From assembly GCA_032718475.1 (NCBI GenBank), contig JAUCBJ010007907.1, positions 1 through 60,509 of the forward strand: a stretch of DNA of 60,509 bases. The letters are read 5' to 3'. Below the pieces are notes generated by a model. It saw only the letters and a program-made list of their open reading frames with translations. It did not search any database and was not told where the DNA came from. Below are positions 30,881 through 40,897 of this stretch, piece by piece. Numbering within the stretch: the first letter of the stretch is position 1; every line of letters begins with the position of its first letter. Both the position numbers and the translations under genes were made by a program. Origin of the DNA: Nemertoderma westbladi. Taxonomy: Eukaryota; Xenacoelomorpha; Nemertodermatida; Nemertodermatidae.

Positions 30881-32737
30881 CCTCTGGCTCTTGGAAAATG
30901 CAACACCATGATTGCAGGTTCTTCATATTCCAGTATCTACCCCAAAGCGGTAGGAACACCAGCCCCATTGAGCCATCTCATCCAACCAGACCAAAATTCC
31001 CCACAGAGTCTTATTCCAACCCAACCTAGCTCATCTGAGCGATAGGAAGCAGCATTTTGGGGGGCATTTGTAAACAGCCCCGGAGTGTCTACACAACCCG
31101 AATGGGAATCACGCCACTATCGTCTCACAAAATTACCAGGCCGAAGGTATACTCTCCCAGGTGGAAACATAGGTCGCAAAACAGTGGACATACTGGCCAA
31201 AGAAGTAGAGAACCTGATGGCAGGGAGTATTCCCTCAGAATGTGTGCTCTGCTTTATTGCTACCACATTTCAGTGTGACACAATGGTATCAAAAGGTGCA
31301 GATATCCGGCACACTATTCTCCGACGGATAGGAATGTGGGAGCGAGGGGAATTCGAACAATTAACCCGAGAAGCTGAACACTGCAGCTCTCACTTTCCAT
31401 CACACAAATATTCGACCCAATCTAGCACTAATAAGGCCCATTCATTCAATCGAAAGATTCTCGCTGGGCAGAATAGGGCAGCTGTATGGATGGTTACCGA
31501 CCGTGATGGGGGTGGAATGCTTAACCCTGAGGCCCAGGCAGAGGGTCAACCCCCTGGGGTATCAGTCAGAGATATACTGGAAAGTAAATACCCCAAGCAA
31601 TCGTCAATCTCACCGGAGTCTTTTGTTCACTGTTTTGTTCACATGCATTCAACAGTTTCAGCCAGCCTCTAGCGCTCTGGAATTGTCGTGTGTATTGGCC
31701 GAGATGCTCCAAATTCCTGAAAAAATGCCTACGACGGGCACACAGCACTGTACCTTACTGGTGGCTCCACCCCACTGTGGAGCATGGAGGGTGTTACCCG
31801 GGGCAACGCCCTAGCTATGCTCTTGTATGGATGTGGCACCATTCCACTGGTCCTGAACCTACAGGATATCTCTGATGTCGTCGAGAACACCATCAATCCC
31901 ACTACTGTGGTGCAAACTCCCAATGAGCCAGCTGTTCCAAGCACCTCAAGCAATACACCTAGAAGCAGGTACCAATGCTGGTATTCGGACGATGCCTCAT
32001 CAGTAGGTACGCTGTTATCTGTGCATCAGTGGTGGGAAAAAATAAATCTCTTGGGGCCCCGCATCGGATACACCCAACAGCTATCAAAGAGCTACCTAAT
32101 AGTAAAACCTGGAACAGAAAAAGAAGTTAAAGATCTCTTTGGAGACAGTGGTATCCACGTCGTTTCAGGACATAGGTTTTTAGATGGCTATGTGGGGGAC
32201 GCACTAGGCCATAAACAGTTCATCACCAAAAACGTGGATGTTTGGGTCAACAGCATTGAGCAATTATCTGAGGTGGCGGAAGACTACCCCCAGTCAGCCC
32301 ACACAGGGATGTCCCGCTGTCTACAAGCTGAGTGGGATTTTCTCCTAAGGGTCGTGGACACAGAGGAAGATGACCTGGCACCAATCCGGAAGGCACTACT
32401 CAAACACTACGTCCCCGCACTATTTGGCCCAACTCTTAGCCACACTGATGGGGATCAATTACTTCTACCAGTTCACCACGGAGGCATCGGCCTGAGAGAC
32501 CCGGAAATGAGAAGGTTACCGGCACGGACTGCATCACAGGAAGGGACCTCCCTGTTAGTGGAGTCATTAAAGACCAGTCAACCACTCCACATAGCCAACC
32601 ACAACAGGCAACTCCAGGAAACACAACAAGGAATGTTGGAGGATCAAAGAGATTTTATACAAAGAGAAAAAAGAAGCCTCAGCACAATCACTTACCACAG
32701 TACAGAGGCGGGCCTTGGATCGAGCAGTAACTTATAA
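30881..32737 (+). pseudogene. Retroelement RT region with internal deletion
   Basis: Begins with the end of the third Cys-rich module, then SRHYRLTKLPGRRYTLPGG, a conserved pre-RT domain (ECVLCFIATTFQCDTMV; NRAAVWMVTDRDGGGMLNPE; GVSVRDILESKYPKQS). At about 31665 the sequence jumps to the middle of the RT palm (VYWPRCSKFL): the fingers and motif A are missing, implying an internal deletion of several hundred bases. Beyond it are a motif-B remnant (EGVTRGNALAMLLYGCG), the catalytic box as YSDDAS, and the thumb region with GPRIGYTQQLSKSYLI and HRFLDGYVGDALG. Several frame changes are needed. The enzyme cannot be functional. Confidence 0.75.
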
Positions 32738-32807
32738 CACAGTGGGGTGGCTAACAGCCCAGCTATCCACCCTCAACCAGACCGATCTCGATGCCGAGGC
32801 CTTCTGA

Positions 32808-33512
32808 GACGGACTCACCCTCCGCTATGGACTCACACCACCTAACCTGCCAAGTAGCTGTGAGGGTTGCGGTGAGCCCTTTTCAAATTCCCACGCACTA
32901 TCCTGCAAGACCGGTGGCCTCATAATAAAAAGGCATGACGAGATCAGAGAAGTCTTTGGTGATCTGCTAGCTTCAGCCTGCGGTAACTCTAACGTCGAGA
33001 GAGAAACAACCCTCTCCACAGGGCACCTAGATCCAGAGGGCCAAGAGGTGGGAGGAGTCCGGGCCGATCTCGTTGCACGGGGAGTTTGGACCAATCAGAG
33101 GGTGGTGTCTTTTGATATCGCGCTAATAAATGCTGACGCCTCCTCCCACGTCCAAGCAAACCGATCCATCGAGTCCCTACTCCAACAGAAGGCCCGAGAA
33201 AAGAAACACCACTACCAGGGAGTGTGTGTAGAACGGAGCATACATTTCACGCCCTTAGTTGGAACAACAGAAGGCGTCTGGTGTAAAGAAACCCAGGGCT
33301 TCATCATCCACCTGGCAGAGTCCATCATCCAACGGAGAGCATCAATGAGAGAGAGAGGATTCTCATGCGTACTGGGCGGAGTGAGGAGGAGACTGCAGTT
33401 TACCCTGCTACGGGCTAGTTCTTTGTGTCTGCGGGGCGAGCGACGGCCTTGGCGTGGACTAGGGATTGCAGATGGTGCTGGCCTCAGGAACACCCGCCAG
33501 GATCAGTACTAA
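32808..33512 (+). pseudogene. Retroelement C-terminal Cys/His and PD-(D/E)xK-like region
   Basis: Open for 234 codons after a TGA at 32805. It contains CEGCGEPFSNSHALSCKTGG (zinc-like C-x2-C...H...C) and IIKRHDEIREVF, then VRADLVARGVWTNQRVVSFD, which fits a restriction-endonuclease-like core (Asp...E/Q-x-K type), and a long helical tail. This is the expected C-terminus of the same element. The assignment to the PD-(D/E)xK fold is from pattern, not from a search. Confidence 0.6.
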
Positions 33513-34329
33513 ACTACCGCCCCACAACCCCCCCCCCCCCCTCACCCCGCCCCTCCAAGCAGCTCATGCCCCCAAAAACAAAATTTTAGGTACACACACC
33601 AAATTTTACCATAATTTACCAATGCTTTTTAACATTATTTTTAACATTATAATAATATATGCAAGGCCTTTATCATACATTATGTCTAAATTTGTGTAAT
33701 GGTAGTAATGGGTAGTAATGGTTAATTAGTGCTATAGAGTGAATAATAATTATACATCATTAGATTATCATTAATCTCATTTAATTATCTCCATTAGTCG
33801 CATAATTTGAAGTTTTGAGGTTGAAATATTTACATTTCGGTCACGAATGTTTACGGTATCCAATTTAATGGATTCACAGCCAGTTATGTATTCACACATA
33901 CAGTGTGAATGTTATTGCATTCATAAATGCATAAATTTGATGCGCCCCTTGCATATACAAAATAATGTATATCACATCCATCACATATTCAGTACATCAG
34001 CACCATACATCACATATTCGATATTACAGTATCATGTGGATTGTTTAATGTACACAGTATATGCAATGCAATATAGGCACGCATGTTGCACAGGTTAGGC
34101 AAATTATACTGCTAGTATGAAAATCAATACATCGTACTTTGTAGTGATGTAATAAAACAACGTTACTGTTTATGAATAATTTGTAGTTATGTCAAGAAAT
34201 ATTATACAGTACAGTATTACTGATTTGTGTGTGTTGTCCAAGTACTGTAGGAGTACTTTTACTATTAAATTATATTACATGTACAATAGTCAGCATAATT
34301 AATCCTACTGTATATTGTACTGAGTTAAC
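33513..34329. other. Gene-free AT-rich spacer
   Basis: Starts with a C-rich run (33526-33541). The rest is AT-rich with no coding potential and no repeat that I recognise. Confidence 0.5.
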
Positions 34330-36370
34330 ACTTTATTATGTATATTATTAACCCTCTATTGTACTGAAGTAGCTCTAAATTGTACAGAGTTAACCCTGAT
34401 TGTATCACTGAGTTAACCTGTATTGTACAGAATTAACCCTCTATTGTACTGAATTAACGCTATATATTGTACAGAGTTAAAACCCTGTATTGTACTGAAT
34501 TAACTCTATATTGTACAGAGTTAACCCTGTATAATTGTACAGAGTTAATCCTGTATTGTACAGAGTTACCCTGTATTGTACTGAATTAACTCTATAATGT
34601 ACAGAGTTAACCATGTATTGTACTGAATTAACTCTATATTGTACAGAGTTAACCCTGTATTGTACAGAGTTAACCCTGTATTGTACAGAGTTAACCCTCT
34701 ATTGTACTGAATTAACTCTATATTGTACAGAGTTAACCCTGATTGTACTGAATTAACTCCATATTGTACAGAGTTAACCCTATATTGTACTGAATTAACT
34801 CTATAATGTACAGAGTTAACCCTGTATTGTACAGAGTTAACCCTGTATTGTACTGAATTAACTCTATATGGTACAGAGTTAACCCTGTATTGTACTGAAT
34901 TAGCTCTATAATGTACAGAGTTAACTCTGTATTGTACAGAGTTAACCCTGTATTGTACAGAGTTAACCCTGTATTGGGCAGAGTTAACCCTCTATTGTAC
35001 TCGAATTAACTCTATATTGTACAGAGTTAACCCTGTATTGTACTGAATTAGCTCTATAATGTACAGAGTTAACTCTGTATTGTACAGAGTTAACCCTGTA
35101 TTGTACAGAGTTAACCCTGTATTGGGCAGAGTTAACCCTCTCTCTATTGTACTGAATTAACTCGACATTGTACAGAGTTAACCCTGTATTGTACTGAATT
35201 AACTCTATAATGTACAGAGTTAACCCTGTATTGTACAGAGTTAACCCTGTATTGTACAGAGTTAACCCTCTATTGTACTGAATTAACTCTATATTGTTCA
35301 GAGTTAACCCTAAAAGTAAAAAGTAAAAAAAAGTAAATTTTCTTCGGCCGTTAGGCCAGGGATTACGCACAAAGTCTGACGACTTATTTCCAGTGCGGTC
35401 CCCCCAGAACTTTACTGCCCAGAGGAAACTCCAGTACTCATTTAGCTACCACTTAAGGATGCAAGGCATAGATGAGCCCTGGCTGGTCCCTTTAAAGCAT
35501 TCGTGCCGAAACGAAAACTGCCCTGGCCCATGTGAGGATCGGACCCACGACCTACGGGAGATGTGAATTCAATGCGACCACTACACAAAGGTGGAACCTT
35601 AGTGTGGAACCCTGTATTGTACTGAATTAACTCTATAATGTACAGAGTTAACCCTGCATTGTACAGAGTTACCCTGTATTGTACAGAGTTACCCTGTATT
35701 ATACTGAATTAACTCTATATTGTACAGAGTTAACCCTGTATTGTATTGAGTTAACCCTTATTGTACAGAGTTAACCCTGTATTGTACAGAGTTACCCTGT
35801 ATTGTACTGAATTCACTCTATATTGTACAGAGTTAACCCTGTATTGTACTGAATTAACTCTATAATGTACAGAGTTAACCCTCTATTGTACAGAGTTGTC
35901 CCTGTATTGTACAGAGTTACCCTGTATTGTACAGAGTTAACCCCCTCTATTGTACAGAGTTAACCCTGTATTGTACTGAGTTAACCCTGTATTGTACAGA
36001 GTTACCCTGTATTGTACAGAGTTACCCTGTATTGTACAGAGTTAACCCTGTATTGTACAGAGTTACCCTGTATTGTACTGAATTAACTCTATATTGTACA
36101 GAGTTAACCCTGTATTGTACAGAGTTACCCTGTATTGTACTGAATTAACTCTATATTGTACAGAGTTAACCCTGTATTGTACAGAGTTACCCTGTATTGT
36201 ACTGAATTAACTATATATTGTACAGAGTTACCCTGTACAGTATTGTACTGAATTAACTATATACTGTATTGTACAGAGTTACCCTGTACAGTATTGTACT
36301 GAATTAGCTATATATTGTACAGAGTTAACGCCGATTGTTAAAAGTTGATCCTTTATTGTACCGAGTTAAC
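34330..36370. repeat. Satellite array built on TGTACAGAGTTAACCCTGTAT / TGTACTGAATTAACTCTATA units
   Basis: Nearly 2 kb of alternating ~20-21-bp monomers of two types, often paired as ~42-bp dimers; every unit carries GTTAAC or ATTAAC next to TGTAC. Monomer length varies by 1-3 bp, so any ORF here is fortuitous. The array is interrupted by a SINE at 35312-35600. Toward the right end the units become degenerate and gain extra CTGTACAGTA copies. Confidence 0.95.
35312..35600 (-). mobile_element. tRNA-derived SINE inserted in the satellite
   Basis: On the minus strand: a 5' tRNA-like part with A box (GTGTAGTGGTCGCAT, 35572-35586) and B box (GGGTCCGATCC, 35536-35546) at tRNA-like spacing, a ~190-bp body, and a 3' tail of TTTTTTACTTTTTACTTTT. 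It abruptly interrupts the satellite on both sides. The tail type (TTTAC)n rather than poly(A) suggests mobilisation by a partner LINE with the same end. Confidence 0.85.
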
Positions 36371-37240
36371 CCAATATTCTACAATACTGTAGGCCTGCTG
36401 TCGTTTTTGTGATTTCGTTTGAACTTCGGTTTACATGGTTGATATACACTCAAGTACTTCTTGAACTGTGAGGGAAAGTGGAAGTCCCCAAAATTAGCAG
36501 ATTACATGAATTTTTATTGCGTCCAGTCCCCCCCCCCCCCCCCCTATCTGCTCTTTGGAGATACTGTAGTACTGTAGTAAAAATAAATTAATTCTTTAAT
36601 TAAAGATATAACAAAATAGTGTTACGAAATGAATTGAACATCAGTGTTTTACCGTATTGCTTCCATAGTTACTGTGATTCCAATGATTGTACTCTTTTAA
36701 CCCCTGATATGCATTACGCGTTACTCAATGTTAAATTCTGAACATTTAAAAATGTTCAGGAATATTTATTTATTTAAGGAGATAGATGGTAGCCAAGGTG
36801 TCCTAAACTATACTTTAGAACACCTTGGTAGCAGGTCAACAGTGCAATAGCAGGCATGAACCAATATTTGATATTGAGTTCTGTTTTGGAGTACGCCTTG
36901 ATTACACTTGATTGCAATAACTTTAGAGTGAGTGCATGGATTTTGCTCAAATTATGTGCTTGCAAAAATCTTACAAACGCAAACGGCGAACAGTTCCACC
37001 CAAAATATTTTCGCATTTTTTAAATTACATTTTACGCCGAGAAAAAAAATAAAATCACTGCAATCGTATTTGTTACTTTTTCCTTAGGAAAAAAAAACCA
37101 ATGAACTAGAACTGCTAATTTTCCTCTTGATTTGCGAGCGAAAAAGTTACAATTTAAGAATAAACGTATTTTTAAACCTAATTTTCTGGGAAATTCGTGA
37201 AAAATATTAGTGAGAATAAGTCTTATAAATATAGGGAACA
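36371..37240. other. Gene-free spacer with C-run, MITE fragment and a short hairpin
   Basis: Contains a partial copy of the CTGGACGCAA-type repeat (36460-36525) ending in a run of ~16 C, and an imperfect hairpin at about 36792-36835 (arms CCAAGGTGTCCTAAA / TTTAGAACACCTTGG). No gene. Confidence 0.5.
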
Positions 37241-38006
37241 GTTCCGCCCGTGCCAACATTTTCGTTGTTTTTTTTCAACAAATTTTCATGCTTTTTTGTC
37301 AGTTTTTTTCTTGATAAATTTTCTAGAACGTATATTGAGTGTTCTAGAACTTGGATAAAAAGTTCTAGAATATTTTAATTATCTTATTCTTATAATTATC
37401 TATATTCTAATTATTTTAATTATTATAATTATCTTTAAAAAGTAAATTATTTAAAAAGTTGCCAAATCTTATTATTTTTTTATGCTACAGTATTTTGCCT
37501 GTTTTTTTTTCTATTTAAATGAAGGAACATTTATTAAATGTTCTAGAACATGTACCAAATATTCTAGAACATTTTTATTATCAATTTTCGATAAAAACAA
37601 TTATAGAATATTTGTTCTTTTAAAAAAATCATTAAAATTATTGTTTAATTAAAAAAAAATTGGGACAGAACAAAAAAAACTACGTATATAACTCAGAAAC
37701 CAAATAAAAAATTATAGCTATATATATAAATTACTAGCTATAAATATAAATTATTACTTGAGCACATAAAATTACTAGATATATATGTTAATTATACAAT
37801 AAAGATAATAATACAATACCGGTATAATACAAAAAATAAAATTTTTTAAAAATGTTCTAGAACAAAAAATAACATGTTCTAGAACATTATTTAACAAAAA
37901 AAATAATTCTAAATATCCTAGAATACTTCACACTAACATTAAAAAGTAGTAGCTAGTAAACTATACACATTTTAGAGCAAAATTAAAATGTTGGCACGGG
38001 CGGAAC
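37241..38006. mobile_element. MITE-like element with 22-bp TIRs and seven TTCTAGAA palindromes
   Basis: Inverted termini GTTCCGCCCGTGCCAACATT at 37241-37262 and 37985-38006. The interior is AT-rich and repeatedly contains NTTCTAGAAN (37321, 37342, 37363, 37541, 37562, 37855, 37877). No coding capacity. A target duplication is not evident. It ends 136 bp upstream of the CPT1 copy 1 start codon. Confidence 0.75.
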
Positions 38007-38142
38007 TCTAGCCTAAATATAAGATTTAGTGTAGTCTATAATTATTATGGATATTTATGTGTACATATTTTTCAAATATTTGTAGTTTACATGTATATTC
38101 TGAATCTAATTGAACAGCCCAGTTTACAATATAAGAGTTAAT

Positions 38143-40897
38143 ATGGCTGAAGCTCATGCGGCAGGAGATTTCTCATCTAAATTAACTGAGGATCGAATTA
38201 ACTTGCCCTACAACAATGAGCCGTTTCGACTTCTATGGTGGTGCTCCAGATGGTGGCATAAACGATACTTGTCGTTGTGCAATACAATTGAAGCATTGGT
38301 CTATCCGACCCCATCCTACACATGCATTATTGTTTATGCTGTAATTATAGCAGGTTTGAAGGCTGACCTAAAACCTTGTGTGACTGCTTCCACTCTCATC
38401 CACACATACCTACCAGTAACGCACTCCAGGATCTATGTAATCCTATCATATTTCTTTGTTTCCACGATAGTTTGGCTCTGTGTCGCTTTTTTATTACGAT
38501 TTTCACTTCGAATGTTGCTGATCTACAAGGGCTGGATGTACGAGGAATTCGGAACAGTTTCTCTAAAGTCTAAGATTTGGTTGATTTTGGTTCGTATTTT
38601 GGGGGGACGGAAACCAATGCTGATGAGTTACCAACTGGCTCTTCCACGTTTGCCTGTGCCACCGGTATCCCACACATTGGATGCATTCCTCGCTTCCATT
38701 AAGCCACTTTATTCCAAGGAGCGTTACGATAAGATCGCTGCAGAAGCCGCTCGATTTGCGGAGACCATTGCCCCGCGATTGCAAAGGTACCTAATATTAA
38801 AGTCCTGGTGGGCAGCCAATTACGTCACAGATTGGTGGGAGGAGTATATATATCTATCCAGTCGCAGTCCTATTATGATCAACAGCAACTACCTTGGTCT
38901 TGATGCTCCCTTCAATAACACAAAACGCAGACAGGCTGCTCGTGCTGGGAACGCTATTCACTTATTTATGCAATTCCGTCGGTTAATTGGACGGGGGACT
39001 TTGAAACCACTTCGACTTAAAGGCATCATTCCTCTATGTTCAGCTCAATATGAACGGCTATTTAACACAACAAGGATACCCCGTTTGGAGAAGGATGAAA
39101 TAGTACATTATAATGTAAGATACTTACGTTTTGGACATATTCCTAATTAGTTATTAACTAATTACCTAATTAACTAAATTAGTTATTAGCTTCCCATAAT
39201 CCCACAATTTACGCAATTTCATTTCTCCCAGTCCAGTATCCTTTTCAATTCGTTCTATGTCACAAGCGATCATCCCTAGCATTTAATATACAAGCATTGC
39301 TCACAATCCATGACCCTCTAGCTCAACCCAACCCATGGCGGTATATAGATAGCCATAATTGTTATATTAAATATATATATCTTATTTATCAATAACAGCA
39401 TTTTTTACATTTTAGGACAGTCAACATATAGTCGCCTTCCATCGTGGTCGATACTTCAAACTTCATGTATATGATCGTCGGAATATATCGAAACTCCTGA
39501 AACCATGTGACATTGAGGCCCAGATTGAAAAAATCCTATCAGACCAAAGTGAGCCTGTACCAGGGGAGATGCACCTCGCAGCATTAACCGCTGGGGACCG
39601 AGATGTCTGGGCTACTGCGAGAGCGCGCTACTTCCATCATGGTGTTAACAAAGAGTCATTGGATGCAATAGAGCAAGGTGCATTCTTTTTAACCTTAGAT
39701 GATGAGTCTGTACATATGGATATAACAAATTATGAAACTGGAGACGAGTGGGTGGCATCAGCCCTGCATGGAAGTGGTTACAATCGCTGGTTTGATAAAT
39801 CCTTCACATTAATAATATATGCAAATGGTAGATTTGGTATGAATGCTGAGCATTCCTGGGCCGATGCTCCAATTGTAGGGCACATGTGCGAATGGGCAGC
39901 ATATTCTGACCATGTTGAACTCGGATATACAGTAAGTGGGAATTGTACTGGAAAACGGATGCCTGAACACAATTGCAATGCACCTATACGTTTACAGTGG
40001 GCATTTAATGCAGATGCTATAGCGGTGGTTAGTCTAGTATTTTTTATTATATTATTGTGTACAATGTGACTTTGCTCGACTTAATAAATTTGTAAATCAA
40101 CCACAATAATGATACTACTAGTAAGTAATACATACTGTAATCAAATTATTAATATAATAATTGTGTTACAGATCACAAAGAGCTTATCTACGGCAGAGGA
40201 GCTGATTTCTGATACCCACATTGTTATCCTTCCATTCAACCAGTATGGCAAAGGCTTTATGAAGAAGTGTGGGATTTCTCCAGACGGCTACATCCAACAG
40301 TGTCTCCAACTCGCGGTGTTTAGAGATCTAGGGGAGTTCTGTCTCACTTACGAGTCATCCATGACGCGACTCTGGCGGGAAGGCCGCACTGAGACAGTCA
40401 GATCGTTGAGTTCTGAATCCGTGGATTTTGTTCGCGCGATGAACGATAAAGGCGTTACTAAGCAACGCAGACGCGAGTTGCTTAATATAGCTTGCGACAA
40501 ACACCAACAGTTGTATCGAGACGCTATGAGTGGGAAAGGAGTCGACAGACATTTATTCTGTCTCTACATAGTGTCGCGTTATCTGAACGTAGAAGCTCCT
40601 TTCCTTAAGGATAACCTATCGGAACCATGGCGACTCAGCACCTCCCAGTCTCCAATCAACCAGACATCACGAATAGACTTGCGCAGCTTCCCAGAACTAA
40701 TGCCAGCAGGGGGAGGATTTGGTCCTGTTTCTGATAATGGGTATGGAGTATCCTATATAATAGCTGGGGATGATATGGTGTTCTTCCACATATCATGCAA
40801 AAGAAAGTTAGGTTTAACTAATGCCAATCGCTTTCGATTAATCATACATGATGTCTTGGGCGAAGTGAAGGATCTCTGGAGTCAGGACATACATTGA
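38143..40897 (+). CDS. CPT1: Carnitine O-palmitoyltransferase 1, copy 1 (3 exons, 769 aa)
   Basis: Exons 38143-39114, 39416-40027 and 40172-40897; both introns (301 and 144 bp) are GT-AG and phase 0. Start chosen at MAEAH, the universal CPT1 N-terminus. CPT1 transfers long-chain acyl groups from CoA to carnitine at the outer mitochondrial membrane and is inhibited by malonyl-CoA. Seen: two membrane segments (residues ~54-72 and ~97-119), HIVAFHRGRYFK, catalytic His470 in NAEHSWADAP, EASMTRL-type ESSMTRLWREGRTETVRS, LSEPWRLSTSQ and GGGFGPVSDNGYGVSY. Full family length and no disruption. Residues 7-24 depart from the canonical CPT1 regulatory N-terminus kept by copy 2, so malonyl-CoA control may differ (inference). 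Exon 2 is AT-richer than in copy 2. Confidence 0.96.

Larger units (their letters stand above)
26490..33512 (+). mobile_element. Retroelement with Cys-rich N-terminus, RT and nuclease-like C-terminus, split by a P-like transposon
   Basis: Left part 26490-27372 and right part 30873-33512 are one element: removing the 3.5 kb P-like insertion and one copy of its 8-bp target duplication joins the third Cys-rich module in frame. Order: three Cys-rich modules, a conserved N-terminal region, RT (with an internal deletion), a Cys/His motif, and a PD-(D/E)xK-like region. I recognise this arrangement as a widespread RT family of marine invertebrates but do not know a secure clade name. Confidence 0.7.

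Noticed and set aside
34984-36148. ORFs of 73-128 codons with repeated V-N-S or T-E-L peptides.
   Set aside because: They lie wholly inside the satellite array; unit lengths vary and the SINE interrupts them. Chance ORFs in repeats.
38110-38142. Eleven-codon N-terminal extension of CPT1 copy 1.
   Set aside because: It begins at a TTG; the conserved family start MAEAH is at 38143, as in copy 2.
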